A stretch of 6,127 nt of DNA from Gammaproteobacteria bacterium (GTDB lineage: Bacteria > Pseudomonadota > Gammaproteobacteria > Steroidobacterales > Steroidobacteraceae). Under the pieces are notes generated by a model. It searched no databases. It had not been told where the DNA came from and saw only the letters and a program-made list of their open reading frames with translations. The DNA lies in assembly GCA_020846815.1 (NCBI GenBank), contig JADLDF010000472.1, forward strand, positions 1-6,127. The letters are read 5' to 3'. Of the stretch, positions 1 to 6,127 are shown one piece after another (the stretch's first letter is position 1; each line of letters starts with the position of its first letter). The translations under genes were made by a program, and so were the position numbers.

Positions 1-527
1 AGCACCAGGCCGTCGGCGGAGGACAGCAGCGTGCCCGAGGCATTCGACGCCTGGTTGCCGACCGTGCGCTCGACCGTCACGGGGCGGTCGATGAACTTCT
101 GCAGCAGCTTGTCCGAGCTCACGAGGTCGAACTGGAAGTTCTGCTCCAGCACGCGCGTCGCGGGATCGGTCAGCGAGCTGAACGTGACCGTGGTCGGGTC
201 GATGAGGCCGGCGACGTCGGTGAAGCGCAGCGTCGAGCGCCCCGCCTCGAGGCGGATCGGGCGATCGTGGCGCACCATCGCATAGCCCGGCACCGCCATG
301 CCGTTCGGCAGGCCGCCGCCCGGAACCGGCCGGTAGAGCTCGGGCGGAATCGCACCCGGCTGGGCCGAGCTGTAGATCGTGATCGCCGTATCGTCGCGCG
401 AGGCGTCGCGCTCGGCGTTGCGGTCGGTGGCCGCGCCGCTGGTGACGACACCGGCGCCCACGGCCATCGCGACTCCGAGCGCGGGGACCGAACGCCTGGA
501 GATGGAGTTTCGACTCGACTTCGACAT
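1..527 (-). CDS. DUF4139-family exported protein, N-terminal part (3' end beyond the left edge)
   Basis: This gene reads leftward from ATG at 525-527 and leaves the window after 175 full codons. The protein begins with a basic, Ser-rich n-region containing S-R-R-S-V-P (residues 10-15). A hydrophobic stretch follows to about residue 30 and a likely signal peptidase site lies near S-G-A-A (30-33), so it is probably exported to the periplasm or outer envelope. The twin arginine is only loosely Tat-like because the usual F-L-K is absent. Residues 92-175 carry the family's hallmark pattern: an LEAGRSTLRF strand, the D-P-T-T-V block, then VLEQNFQFDLVSSDKLLQKF, and a GTLLSSADGLV turn. I recognise this as the N-terminal region of DUF4139 (mucoidy-inhibitor-like) proteins, usually about 450-550 residues, so roughly two thirds should lie off-window. 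Function is unknown for the family. The start is supported by the signal peptide directly after it; upstream AGG-containing sequence gives only a weak ribosome site. It is transcribed divergently from the gene at 924. Confidence 0.85.
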   Translation of the reverse strand, partial: MSKSSRNSISRRSVPALGVAMAVGAGVVTSGAATDRNAERDASRDDTAITIYSSAQPGAIPPELYRPVPGGGLPNGMAVPGYAMVRHDRPIRLEAGRSTLRFTDVAGLIDPTTVTFSSLTDPATRVLEQNFQFDLVSSDKLLQKFIDRPVTVERTVGNQASNASGTLLSSADGLV

Positions 528-923
528 GCCACACCTGCCTGCGGTGACTGCGGATGGGGATTCAACGTGCGGCGCGTCCCGAAAGGGTCGGCGCCCGGGC
601 GGAAGTGTGAGCCAAGACGCACCGCTGCGGGGCGTCGCGATGCACGATAGGCCGTCATCCTGAACTGCGGCTGAACCAGGCATGAGCGATCGCCCTGCGC
701 GGCCCGAATGGCGCGCCGCCTACCTGAATCGCACCCTGACGCAGCTTGCGCGGCGCCCGTACCGGACCACCGTAGCGGGCAGCGCCGCTGCGACGGCCCG
801 CTCCGCCGAGGAGCCGTCCGGCGTGAACCTGGGCCCGCGCCGTGCTCCGGCGCGCCGTCGCTCCGGTGCGGCCGGCTCGTCCTTGCTGTCCATGGCCGCT
901 ATGCTCCGCGCGGTGCCGACCGC
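528..923. other. Divergent intergenic stretch without a certain gene
   Basis: These 396 bases separate the leftward DUF4139 gene from the rightward membrane-protein gene and must hold the promoters of both. I could not find a convincing -35/-10 pair on either strand. A 10-bp perfect palindrome (cgcccgggcg, 592-601) is present but unremarkable at this GC content. No tRNA, riboswitch or terminator is recognisable. The right two thirds contain the candidate small ORF listed separately. If that ORF is not real, the gene at 924 has an unusually long leader or a promoter inside this stretch. Confidence 0.5.
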
Positions 924-927
924 ATGA
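682..927 (+). CDS. Candidate small ORF, 81 aa, unrecognised
   Basis: I do not recognise this product. It is an open frame of 81 codons whose TGA (925-927) overlaps the ATG of the following gene (924-926) in a four-base ATGA junction typical of coupled genes. Its third codon positions are roughly 85% G or C by hand count, in line with real genes here. The competing plus-strand frame over the same DNA is richer in Cys, His and Pro and looks non-coding. Against it, the protein is low in hydrophobic core residues, rich in Ala and Arg as random GC-rich frames are, and shows no domain, signal peptide or membrane segment. The AGG before the ATG lies only one base away, too close for a good ribosome site. 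It could be a leader peptide, a small conserved protein, or simply untranslated leader. I lean towards chance. Confidence 0.22.
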   Translation: MSDRPARPEWRAAYLNRTLTQLARRPYRTTVAGSAAATARSAEEPSGVNLGPRRAPARRRSGAAGSSLLSMAAMLRAVPTA

Positions 928-1679
928 ACGCCGTGGCCGCTTCGCCATCGACGCCGGTCGCGCGCGAACCGATGGATCGCGAGTTCATCGACAGGAACCA
1001 GATCGTCGAGCGCTATCTGCTCGGCAAGCTGCCGCCGCGTGGCGTCGCCGATTTCGAGCGCGAGGTGCGCGAGAACCCCGCGCTGATCGACCAGACGGGC
1101 CTCGCCGAGCGCGTCCATCGGGCGGTGCGGCTCATCGAGGCCAGTGGCCAGCCCGAGCTCTGGGTGGAGAAGCCACAGAAGCCCTGGGAGAAACCGGCAT
1201 TCGTGGCGGCACTCGGCGGCGTGCTGCTGGCCGCGCTGATCGGCGTCGCCGTGCTCGCGAGCCGCCTGTCGGCGGCCGAGTCGAAGATCCAGAAACTCGA
1301 GAGCGTGGTCGCCGAGCGGCCCATCGACCCGGCGGCCAGTCGCCGTGCGCTGACCGTGATTCCGAGCCGCAGCGGCCCGCCGGCCGCGCCGATGTTCGGC
1401 ATCGGCGGCAGCGGCGCCGAGCTCGTCGAGATCAAGACCGACCTGTCGTGGTCCGCCGCGCGGGCGTTCCGCGTCGAGATCGAGCGCGCCGACCAGGGCC
1501 TGGTCGCCGTGCTGCACAACGTGCTGAAGGACTCCAACGGCCATCTGCGCATCGCGCTCAACAGCGCGGCCTTCGGCCCCGGCACCTATGACGTCGCGAT
1601 CGAAGGGCTCGACTGGCGCGGCCGTCCGAGCCCGGCCGCCTGGACGTCGTTCGAGGTCGCGCCGCGCAAGCCGCGCTGA
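924..1679 (+). CDS. Single-pass membrane protein with anti-sigma-like N-terminal domain, 251 aa
   Basis: The layout suggests a transmembrane regulator or envelope protein of type II topology (N-terminus in). Residues 17-75 form a mostly helical, charged cytoplasmic head with the pattern RNQIVERYLLGKLPP followed by DFEREVRENPAL. This resembles the short helical anti-sigma domain, but the zinc-binding Cys/His set is missing (there is no Cys). A strong membrane helix spans about 92-113, followed by a short coiled coil (114-131). A predicted beta-rich periplasmic domain runs from about 145 to 247 with the conserved-looking blocks VAVLHNVLKDSNGHLRIALN and GPGTYDVAIEGLDWRG. I recall similar conserved hypothetical proteins in Xanthomonadaceae. 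No sigma-factor gene is adjacent, so an anti-sigma role is only an inference. ATG 924 overlaps the stop of the preceding small frame; ATG 972 (protein starting MDREFIDRNQ) is a serious alternative because the first 16 residues look unstructured. Neither has a strong ribosome site. Upstream in-frame sequence from 708 looks non-coding. Confidence 0.8.
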   Translation: MNAVAASPSTPVAREPMDREFIDRNQIVERYLLGKLPPRGVADFEREVRENPALIDQTGLAERVHRAVRLIEASGQPELWVEKPQKPWEKPAFVAALGGVLLAALIGVAVLASRLSAAESKIQKLESVVAERPIDPAASRRALTVIPSRSGPPAAPMFGIGGSGAELVEIKTDLSWSAARAFRVEIERADQGLVAVLHNVLKDSNGHLRIALNSAAFGPGTYDVAIEGLDWRGRPSPAAWTSFEVAPRKPR

Positions 1680-1687
1680 CCGGGCAC

Positions 1688-1707
1688 TCCGGGACCGCGG
1701 TCCCGGA
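1688..1707. terminator. Perfect palindrome between convergent genes, likely bidirectional 3'-end hairpin
   Basis: A perfect 20-bp inverted repeat can fold as an 8-bp GC-rich stem (tccgggac / gtcccgga) with a CGCG loop on either strand. It starts 8 nt after the stop of the plus-strand gene and directly abuts the stop of the minus-strand phosphoesterase gene, so it fills most of the 28-nt gap. There is no T-run on either side, so it is not a textbook intrinsic terminator. It may instead act with Rho or protect transcript 3' ends. The placement supports an mRNA-end role over a protein-binding operator. Confidence 0.5.
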
Positions 1708-3636
1708 TCAGCGCGACCGCGCTTCACGTGAATATCTGCGGCCGCGTTCGTCGATCCCGCGTACCGCGTAGCGATCCTCGCCGCGCGGGCGCAGCGTCAG
1801 CATCTCGATCAGGCGTGGCGCGGTCGCGGCACGGTCGTCCGGCTGGATGCGCCCGCGACCGCCGCTGCGCTGCTCGCTCCAGCGACGCGGCACGCGATCG
1901 ATCGCGATCGCGAAAATCGTGAGCTCGCCTGCGGCATCGATCCGCAGCCGTACCCACTGCTTGAAGTCCTGGATCTTCAGCGACGAAAAGGCCTCGTTCG
2001 AATGCCGCCCGAAGATGCGCAGCGAGACGAACAGGTACAGACCGAGCACGACCGATCCTGCGATGCCGCCGCCGACGAAGGTGATCACTGCCGAAGCGAG
2101 CATCTGCGCGATGTCGCCGAAAGGCAGCCCGAGCCACTGCGTCGTCACGACCAGCGCGAGCCAGCCGAGCGCGAACGCCGCGCCGAGATGCGCCACGGCG
2201 TGCGCGATGCCGCCGAGCACGCGGTACCAGCGCACGTGCGTATCGGTGAAGAAGACGAAGGCCGAGACGAACAGCATCAGCCACAGGCCGTTGATCGGGT
2301 CGCGGATCGCACCGGCGAGCGCTGCATGGAACGCGGAGCGCAGGCTGCCGACGTCGCCCGGCCCGAAGGTCGCGGAGGCGAACCACGCCGACATCATGTA
2401 GAGCACCGCCGGAATCGGCAGGTACTTCGGATTGAGGAAAGGGAAGACCAGGTTCCACCAGGTCAGCCGGCGCGAGGTCTTCATGTCCGGATAGCAGGCC
2501 CGCTCGACGAAGCCGCCGCGCAGGCGCGCCGTCGGCGGCGCATGTGTCGGATGCAGGAAAGCGCCGCCGCCGCCCGAGACGATCTTCTGCACGCCGTCCT
2601 CGCGCTCGTGGCGCTTGTAGAAGTGCAGGTCGCCGGTCAGGAACACCGCGACCCGGCGCTGCAGGATGCGCTCTTCGAAAAAGCGCAGCGCACCGTCCGA
2701 GTAGCTGGCATGGTCCGGGTAGCCGGCTTCGTAGATCCACTGCGGATCCGGCACGCAGAGGATCACGCGCGCTTCGGCCGGCATGCGCGACACCACGTCG
2801 CGAAAGTAGCGCACCTGTGGCTCGTCGAGGTCGGCCCCGAGCTGCAGGTCGATCGCCAGCAGCCACCAGTCGTGCGGCAGCTTCAGCGCAAAGTAGCTGC
2901 GGGTCTGCTGCGTCGTGCAGCCCGCGAAACCCCGTTCGGGGCGGCAGAAGGTGCGCGAGAACGCGACCAGGCTGTCGTACCAGTCGTGGTTGCCCGGCAC
3001 CGCGAACACCTGCGGCCGGCGCCCCGCGCCCTCGAACGCGGCTTCGTAGGGAGCCTCGGTGCGCGTCGCATAGGCTTCGCGCGAGGGGTAGGGATAGACC
3101 TCGTCGCCGCCGAACACCAGCACCTGCCCGCCGCGGGTCGCGACGCGCTCGCCGCTGGCCGCCGCGACCTCGAGCTGCGATTCCGCGACCGCGCTCGCGA
3201 TCGCGAAGGTCGGGTTCCAGCCGTCGGCCACGTCGCTGACGTAGTCGAGCCACAGCTCGCCGCTCTGCGGGTCCGCGACGAACTCGAACTCGTGCTGCGG
3301 CTGGCTGGCGAGCGCCTCGATCAGCCGCGAGTCGGAATGCCGGCCGAAGATGTTCGCCAGCGTCATCAGCCAGGCCGACTGCGCGAGCACTTTCGGGTCG
3401 TACCAGCCGACCATGCGCGCGCGGCTCGACGGCAGCAGGTTCTCGACCAGCTTGCGTCCCGCGTGCAACCCGGCCTTCGCGGCCTTGCCCGCCACGGCCG
3501 CCGGCGTCGCTGCCTCCAGCCGCGGCGCCGGCCCGGGCTCAGGCACAGCTACGGACACAGGCCCAGGCACAGCAGTCCCTGGCTCAAGCCCAGACGCGGG
3601 CGCAGGCACAGACCCGGGCACGTCGGGCTCGCCCAT
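1708..3636 (-). CDS. Membrane-anchored metallophosphoesterase, 642 aa
   Basis: This is a predicted metal-dependent phosphoesterase with an integral membrane region; the substrate is unknown. The N-terminus (2-45) is Pro/Ala/Gly-rich and disordered, with no signal peptide. The catalytic fold runs from about 120 to 370. It shows D131/D135/D138 in DYVSDVADGW, GGDEVYP (176-182), GNHDWYD (215-221), TGDLHFYKRH (334-343) and a Gly-rich SGGGGAFLHPTH (354-365). GNHD is the classic metal-binding motif of calcineurin-like phosphoesterases. The usual DxH, block-IV His and GHxH are replaced, which looks characteristic of a distinct bacterial subfamily. About four membrane helices follow (roughly 405-424, 447-464, 472-500, 510-541), then a soluble tail with SNEAFSSLKIQDFKQW. 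Without a signal peptide the catalytic domain is most likely cytoplasmic (inferred). The start at ATG 3634-3636 shares a base with the permease stop (TGATG) and follows a weak GGGCGGG, so it is probably translated by coupling. The frame stays open far upstream, but that part is a shadow of the permease gene. Confidence 0.88.
   Translation of the reverse strand: MGEPDVPGSVPAPASGLEPGTAVPGPVSVAVPEPGPAPRLEAATPAAVAGKAAKAGLHAGRKLVENLLPSSRARMVGWYDPKVLAQSAWLMTLANIFGRHSDSRLIEALASQPQHEFEFVADPQSGELWLDYVSDVADGWNPTFAIASAVAESQLEVAAASGERVATRGGQVLVFGGDEVYPYPSREAYATRTEAPYEAAFEGAGRRPQVFAVPGNHDWYDSLVAFSRTFCRPERGFAGCTTQQTRSYFALKLPHDWWLLAIDLQLGADLDEPQVRYFRDVVSRMPAEARVILCVPDPQWIYEAGYPDHASYSDGALRFFEERILQRRVAVFLTGDLHFYKRHEREDGVQKIVSGGGGAFLHPTHAPPTARLRGGFVERACYPDMKTSRRLTWWNLVFPFLNPKYLPIPAVLYMMSAWFASATFGPGDVGSLRSAFHAALAGAIRDPINGLWLMLFVSAFVFFTDTHVRWYRVLGGIAHAVAHLGAAFALGWLALVVTTQWLGLPFGDIAQMLASAVITFVGGGIAGSVVLGLYLFVSLRIFGRHSNEAFSSLKIQDFKQWVRLRIDAAGELTIFAIAIDRVPRRWSEQRSGGRGRIQPDDRAATAPRLIEMLTLRPRGEDRYAVRGIDERGRRYSREARSR
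3540..3611. repeat. Imperfect short repeats (caggcacag, three copies) in the phosphoesterase N-terminus
   Basis: The 9-mer caggcacag occurs at 3540-3548, 3564-3572 and 3603-3611 on the plus strand, with related cag/gcc-rich variants between. On the coding (minus) strand these units encode part of the Pro/Ala/Gly/Val-rich leader of the phosphoesterase (about residues 9-33, with recurring V-P-x-P and P-G). Such degenerate repeats suggest slippage-driven growth of a disordered linker. Length variation among relatives would be expected. Confidence 0.6.
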
Positions 3637-6125
3637 CAACCCGCCCGCAGCGTCACGACCGGCGGCTGGCGCACGACCGAACGCGTCGCGACCCAGCCCG
3701 CCACGGCGACCAGCACGGCGCCGCCGACGAGACCGATGACCCAGACCAGCGGATCGAACGCATACTCGATCTCGAGCACGAAGCGCGCCAGCAGCCAGCC
3801 GGCCACCGAGGCACCCGCCGCGGCCAGCAGACCCGACAGCAGGCCGAGCATCGTGAACTCGGCCAGCACGCCGCGCGCCACCGTGGCGCGGCTCGCGCCC
3901 AGCGTGCGCAGCATTGCGCTTTCGTAGCGGCGCTCGTCGCGCGTCGCCTGCACGGCGGCCAGCAGCACCACCAGGCCCGCGAACAGCGTGAACAGGAACA
4001 CGCTCTGCACGGCCAGGATCGCCTTGTCGATGACCGAGCGCACCTGCATCAGCAGCTCGTCGAGGTCGAACACCGACACGCTCGGGAAGCGCCGCACCAG
4101 TTCGGCGATCGTCCGGCCTTCCTGGCGCTCGAAGTACGCGCTGGTCATCCAGGTACCGACGGTGTCGTCGAGCAGCCCGGGCGCGAACACCAGGAAGAAG
4201 TTCGGCTGGAAGCTGTCCCACTTCACCTTGCGCACGCTCGCGACCGTGGCCTCGTAGGCCTCGCCTGCGACGTCGAAGGTCAGGCGGTCGCCGATTTCCA
4301 GCCCCAGACTCTCCTGCACTTCCGTCGCCACCGAAACCAGCGCCTTGCCATGATCCTGCGCCGTCCACCAGCGCCCTGCGACCACGCGATTGTCGTCACC
4401 GAGCTCGCTCTGCCAGGTGATGTTCTGCTCGCGGCGCGCGAAATCCTCGCCACGCGGTGACGCGAACTCGATCTGCTCGACGTCGCGGCCGTTGAGCTGC
4501 GTCAGGCGCGCGCGGATCATCGGCAGCACCCGTGAAGTGCGTGCGCCGCTGTCCCGCAGGAAATCGACGAAAGGGTCGCGATCCGCCGGCGGGATGTTGA
4601 TGAAGAAGAAGTTCGGCAAATCCGCCGGCAGGCTGCGGCGCCAGTCGGCGAGCAGGTCGTTGCGCACGACCGCGAGCATCAACAGCACCATGATGCCGAG
4701 GCCGAAGGCGACGATCTGGATGACGCTCTCGCCGCGACGGCGGCTGAGATTGGCGATGCCATAGCGCCAGGACACGCCGACCGAGCCGCGCAGGCCCGAG
4801 GCCATGCGCACCAGCAGCACGCCGGCGAGCGCCAGCAATGTGACGAAGGCCGCGAGGCCCGCCACGAAACCGAAGAAGATCTGCAGGTCCCGCGTCACCC
4901 ACCAGATCAGGAAGACCACGGCTGCGATCGCCGGGCCGAAAGCCAGCCAGACCAGCGGCGGCGGCGGGCCGACGTCGCGCCGCAGCACACGGATCGCCGG
5001 CACGCGCGAAAGCTGCAGCAGCGGCGGCAGTGCGAAACCGCCGAGCACCGCGATGGCCGTCAGGAACCCGAGCCCCACCGGAGCGAGGTCCGCCGGTGGC
5101 AGCTGCGCCTGCACCAGGCCCTTGAGCGTGCGCAGCAGCCATTCGTGGGCGCCGAAGCCGATCGCCGAGCCCAGCAGCGCGGCGCCGATCGCGACCGCGA
5201 GCAGCTGCAGCAGGCTCACCGCGAGCGTCAGATTGCGGGTCGCGCCCAGGGTCTTCATCAATGCCACCGAATCCAGGTGGCGCTGCACGTAGCGCCGCGC
5301 TGCCATCGCCACGGCGATCGAACAGAGCAGCACCGCGACCAGGCTCGCGAGGCTCAGGAAGCGGCCCGCACGATCCAGCGCGTTCTTGATCTGCGGGCTC
5401 GCCTCGGTGACGTCCAGCAGGCGCTCGCCGCGCCGGCGCGAGGACTCGAGACGCATCTTGAATGCCTCGACGTCGTCGCGCCCGCCGGCGAACAGCAGCG
5501 CGAACCGCGCCCGGCTGCCCGGACCGATCAGCTGCGTCGCCGCGAGGTCGGCATCGTTGATCAGGATGCTGGGCGCGAGGTCGGCGAAGGTGCCGCCCTG
5601 GTCGGGCCGCGTGATCAGCACGCGCGTGACGCGCAAGCCGACCGCGCCGATCGTGAGCTCGTCGCCGAGCTTCGCGCCGAGCGCGGCGACCAGCTTGGAG
5701 TCCGGCCAGGCCTCGCCGGCCGCAGGCCCTCCCTCGATCGCTTCCCCGGCCCCGAAGGGCTCGTCCGCGACGACGACACGGCCGCGCAGGGGATAGCCGT
5801 CGCTGACGGCGCGGATGTTCGAGAGCTGGCTGATCTCGCCGCGGAACACGACGCTCAGCACCGAGGCCGTGCGCGCGGTCCGCAGGCCCTGACGCCGCGC
5901 CGCGGTGAGGTAGTCGTCGGCGAGCGGGCTCGGCGACTCCAGCCGCAGGTCCGCCGCCAGCACCTCCGTGGCCTGCAGGTCCACGGCCTGGCTGATCCGG
6001 TTCACGAGGAAGCCGACCCCGGTCAGCGCCGCGACCGCGACCGTGAGCGCGAGCAGCAGCACGCCGAGCTCGCCGGATTTCCACTCCCGGCCCAGCATCC
6101 GCATCGCGAGCTGCAGTGCGCGCAT
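3636..6125 (-). CDS. ybbP: YbbP-type ABC transporter permease (FtsX/MacB superfamily), 829 aa
   Basis: This is the membrane subunit of a YbbAP-type ABC transporter of the inner membrane, in the MacB/LolCE (type VII) mechanotransmission superfamily. It should pair with a YbbA-like ATPase, whose gene probably lies just upstream beyond the right edge. The protein has about ten membrane helices: one near the N-terminus (20-42), six between about 257 and 487, and three at the C-terminus (705-727, 752-781, 791-815). Two large extracytoplasmic domains lie at about 43-250 and 490-700. The family signature AVSDGYPLRG is at 106-115. Two FtsX-type coupling segments, MKTLGATRNL (290-299) and MLRTLGASRA (738-747), match the expected two permease repeats. 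Length is close to E. coli YbbP (about 804 aa). ATG 6123-6125 gives the typical family opening ending in REWKSGEL; M8 is a less likely alternative. Only two bases precede the start, so no ribosome site or promoter is visible. The stop overlaps the phosphoesterase start by one base. The transported substrate is not established. Confidence 0.92.
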   Translation of the reverse strand: MRALQLAMRMLGREWKSGELGVLLLALTVAVAALTGVGFLVNRISQAVDLQATEVLAADLRLESPSPLADDYLTAARRQGLRTARTASVLSVVFRGEISQLSNIRAVSDGYPLRGRVVVADEPFGAGEAIEGGPAAGEAWPDSKLVAALGAKLGDELTIGAVGLRVTRVLITRPDQGGTFADLAPSILINDADLAATQLIGPGSRARFALLFAGGRDDVEAFKMRLESSRRRGERLLDVTEASPQIKNALDRAGRFLSLASLVAVLLCSIAVAMAARRYVQRHLDSVALMKTLGATRNLTLAVSLLQLLAVAIGAALLGSAIGFGAHEWLLRTLKGLVQAQLPPADLAPVGLGFLTAIAVLGGFALPPLLQLSRVPAIRVLRRDVGPPPPLVWLAFGPAIAAVVFLIWWVTRDLQIFFGFVAGLAAFVTLLALAGVLLVRMASGLRGSVGVSWRYGIANLSRRRGESVIQIVAFGLGIMVLLMLAVVRNDLLADWRRSLPADLPNFFFINIPPADRDPFVDFLRDSGARTSRVLPMIRARLTQLNGRDVEQIEFASPRGEDFARREQNITWQSELGDDNRVVAGRWWTAQDHGKALVSVATEVQESLGLEIGDRLTFDVAGEAYEATVASVRKVKWDSFQPNFFLVFAPGLLDDTVGTWMTSAYFERQEGRTIAELVRRFPSVSVFDLDELLMQVRSVIDKAILAVQSVFLFTLFAGLVVLLAAVQATRDERRYESAMLRTLGASRATVARGVLAEFTMLGLLSGLLAAAGASVAGWLLARFVLEIEYAFDPLVWVIGLVGGAVLVAVAGWVATRSVVRQPPVVTLRAG

Positions 6126-6127
6126 GA

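Noticed and set aside
528..681. Promoter-like hexamers (for example ttggct and tatcgt on the minus strand)
   Set aside because: No pair has acceptable spacing and match, so no promoter is called.
708..923. N-terminal extension of the anti-sigma-like protein from ATG 708
   Set aside because: The extension is rich in Cys, His and Pro and has poor third-position GC, unlike the rest of the protein.
720..1727. A 335-codon minus-strand frame opposite the anti-sigma-like gene
   Set aside because: Composition is Arg/Asp/Ala-rich and structureless, whereas the plus-strand frame has a membrane helix and conserved-looking blocks.
1893..1912. A run of overlapping CGATCG/GATC units containing a 14-bp palindrome (1893-1906)
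   Set aside because: It lies inside phosphoesterase codons for AIAIDR and is explained by Ala-Ile-Asp codon choice at high GC; no second cluster suggests an origin or binding site.
3636..3646. GGGCGGG as a Shine-Dalgarno site for the phosphoesterase
   Set aside because: It is only 3 nt from the ATG and not a true purine-rich GGAGG match; coupling explains initiation better.
2002..3927. A 641-codon plus-strand open frame antisense to the phosphoesterase and permease
   Set aside because: The translation is His/Arg/Glu-rich with no recognisable fold; it is the mirror shadow common opposite GC-rich genes.
1708..4368. An 886-codon open frame that would extend the phosphoesterase 244 residues upstream
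   Set aside because: The extra part overlaps the permease gene in another frame, is Arg/Gly-rich with no domain, and the coupled start at 3636 is well supported.
4396..6084. A 562-codon minus-strand frame inside the permease gene
   Set aside because: Arg/Ala/Gly-rich low-complexity translation; the overlapping permease frame carries clear family signatures.

Overview
This is a GC-rich chromosomal window. Codon third positions in the genes are overwhelmingly G or C. The protein families and gene styles suggest a high-GC gammaproteobacterium of the Xanthomonadales/Nevskiales kind. That placement is inferred from recalled family resemblance, not from a marker gene. I see no tRNA, rRNA, CRISPR array, insertion sequence, phage gene or attachment site.

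Layout from left to right. (1) Positions 1-527, minus strand: the N-terminal 175 codons of an exported DUF4139-family protein that continues past the left edge. (2) Positions 528-923: a stretch with no certain gene. It separates two divergent genes and holds one weak small-ORF candidate (682-927, plus), whose stop overlaps the next start by 4 nt. (3) Positions 924-1679, plus strand: a single-pass inner-membrane protein with an anti-sigma-like cytoplasmic helical head, one membrane helix, a short coiled coil and a periplasmic domain. No sigma-factor gene lies beside it. (4) Positions 1688-1707: a perfect palindrome in the 28-nt gap between convergent genes, probably a shared transcript-end hairpin. 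(5) Positions 1708-3636, minus strand: a metallophosphoesterase with a four-helix membrane region. (6) Positions 3636-6125, minus strand: a YbbP-type ABC transporter permease whose start codon lies at the right edge.

The permease and phosphoesterase form a translationally coupled pair: the permease stop and the phosphoesterase start share one base (TGATG). The YbbA-like ATPase that normally works with YbbP would be expected just beyond the right edge. In E. coli the YbbA/YbbP pair sits next to the esterase gene tesA. Here the enzyme joined to the permease is instead a membrane-anchored metallophosphoesterase. An envelope- or lipid-related transporter-plus-hydrolase module is a reasonable inference and the most interesting point in the window. 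The phosphoesterase also departs from the textbook metallophosphoesterase motifs in its first, fourth and last blocks.

The window is mostly ordinary housekeeping or envelope sequence. I found no clear evidence of an entirely new system.
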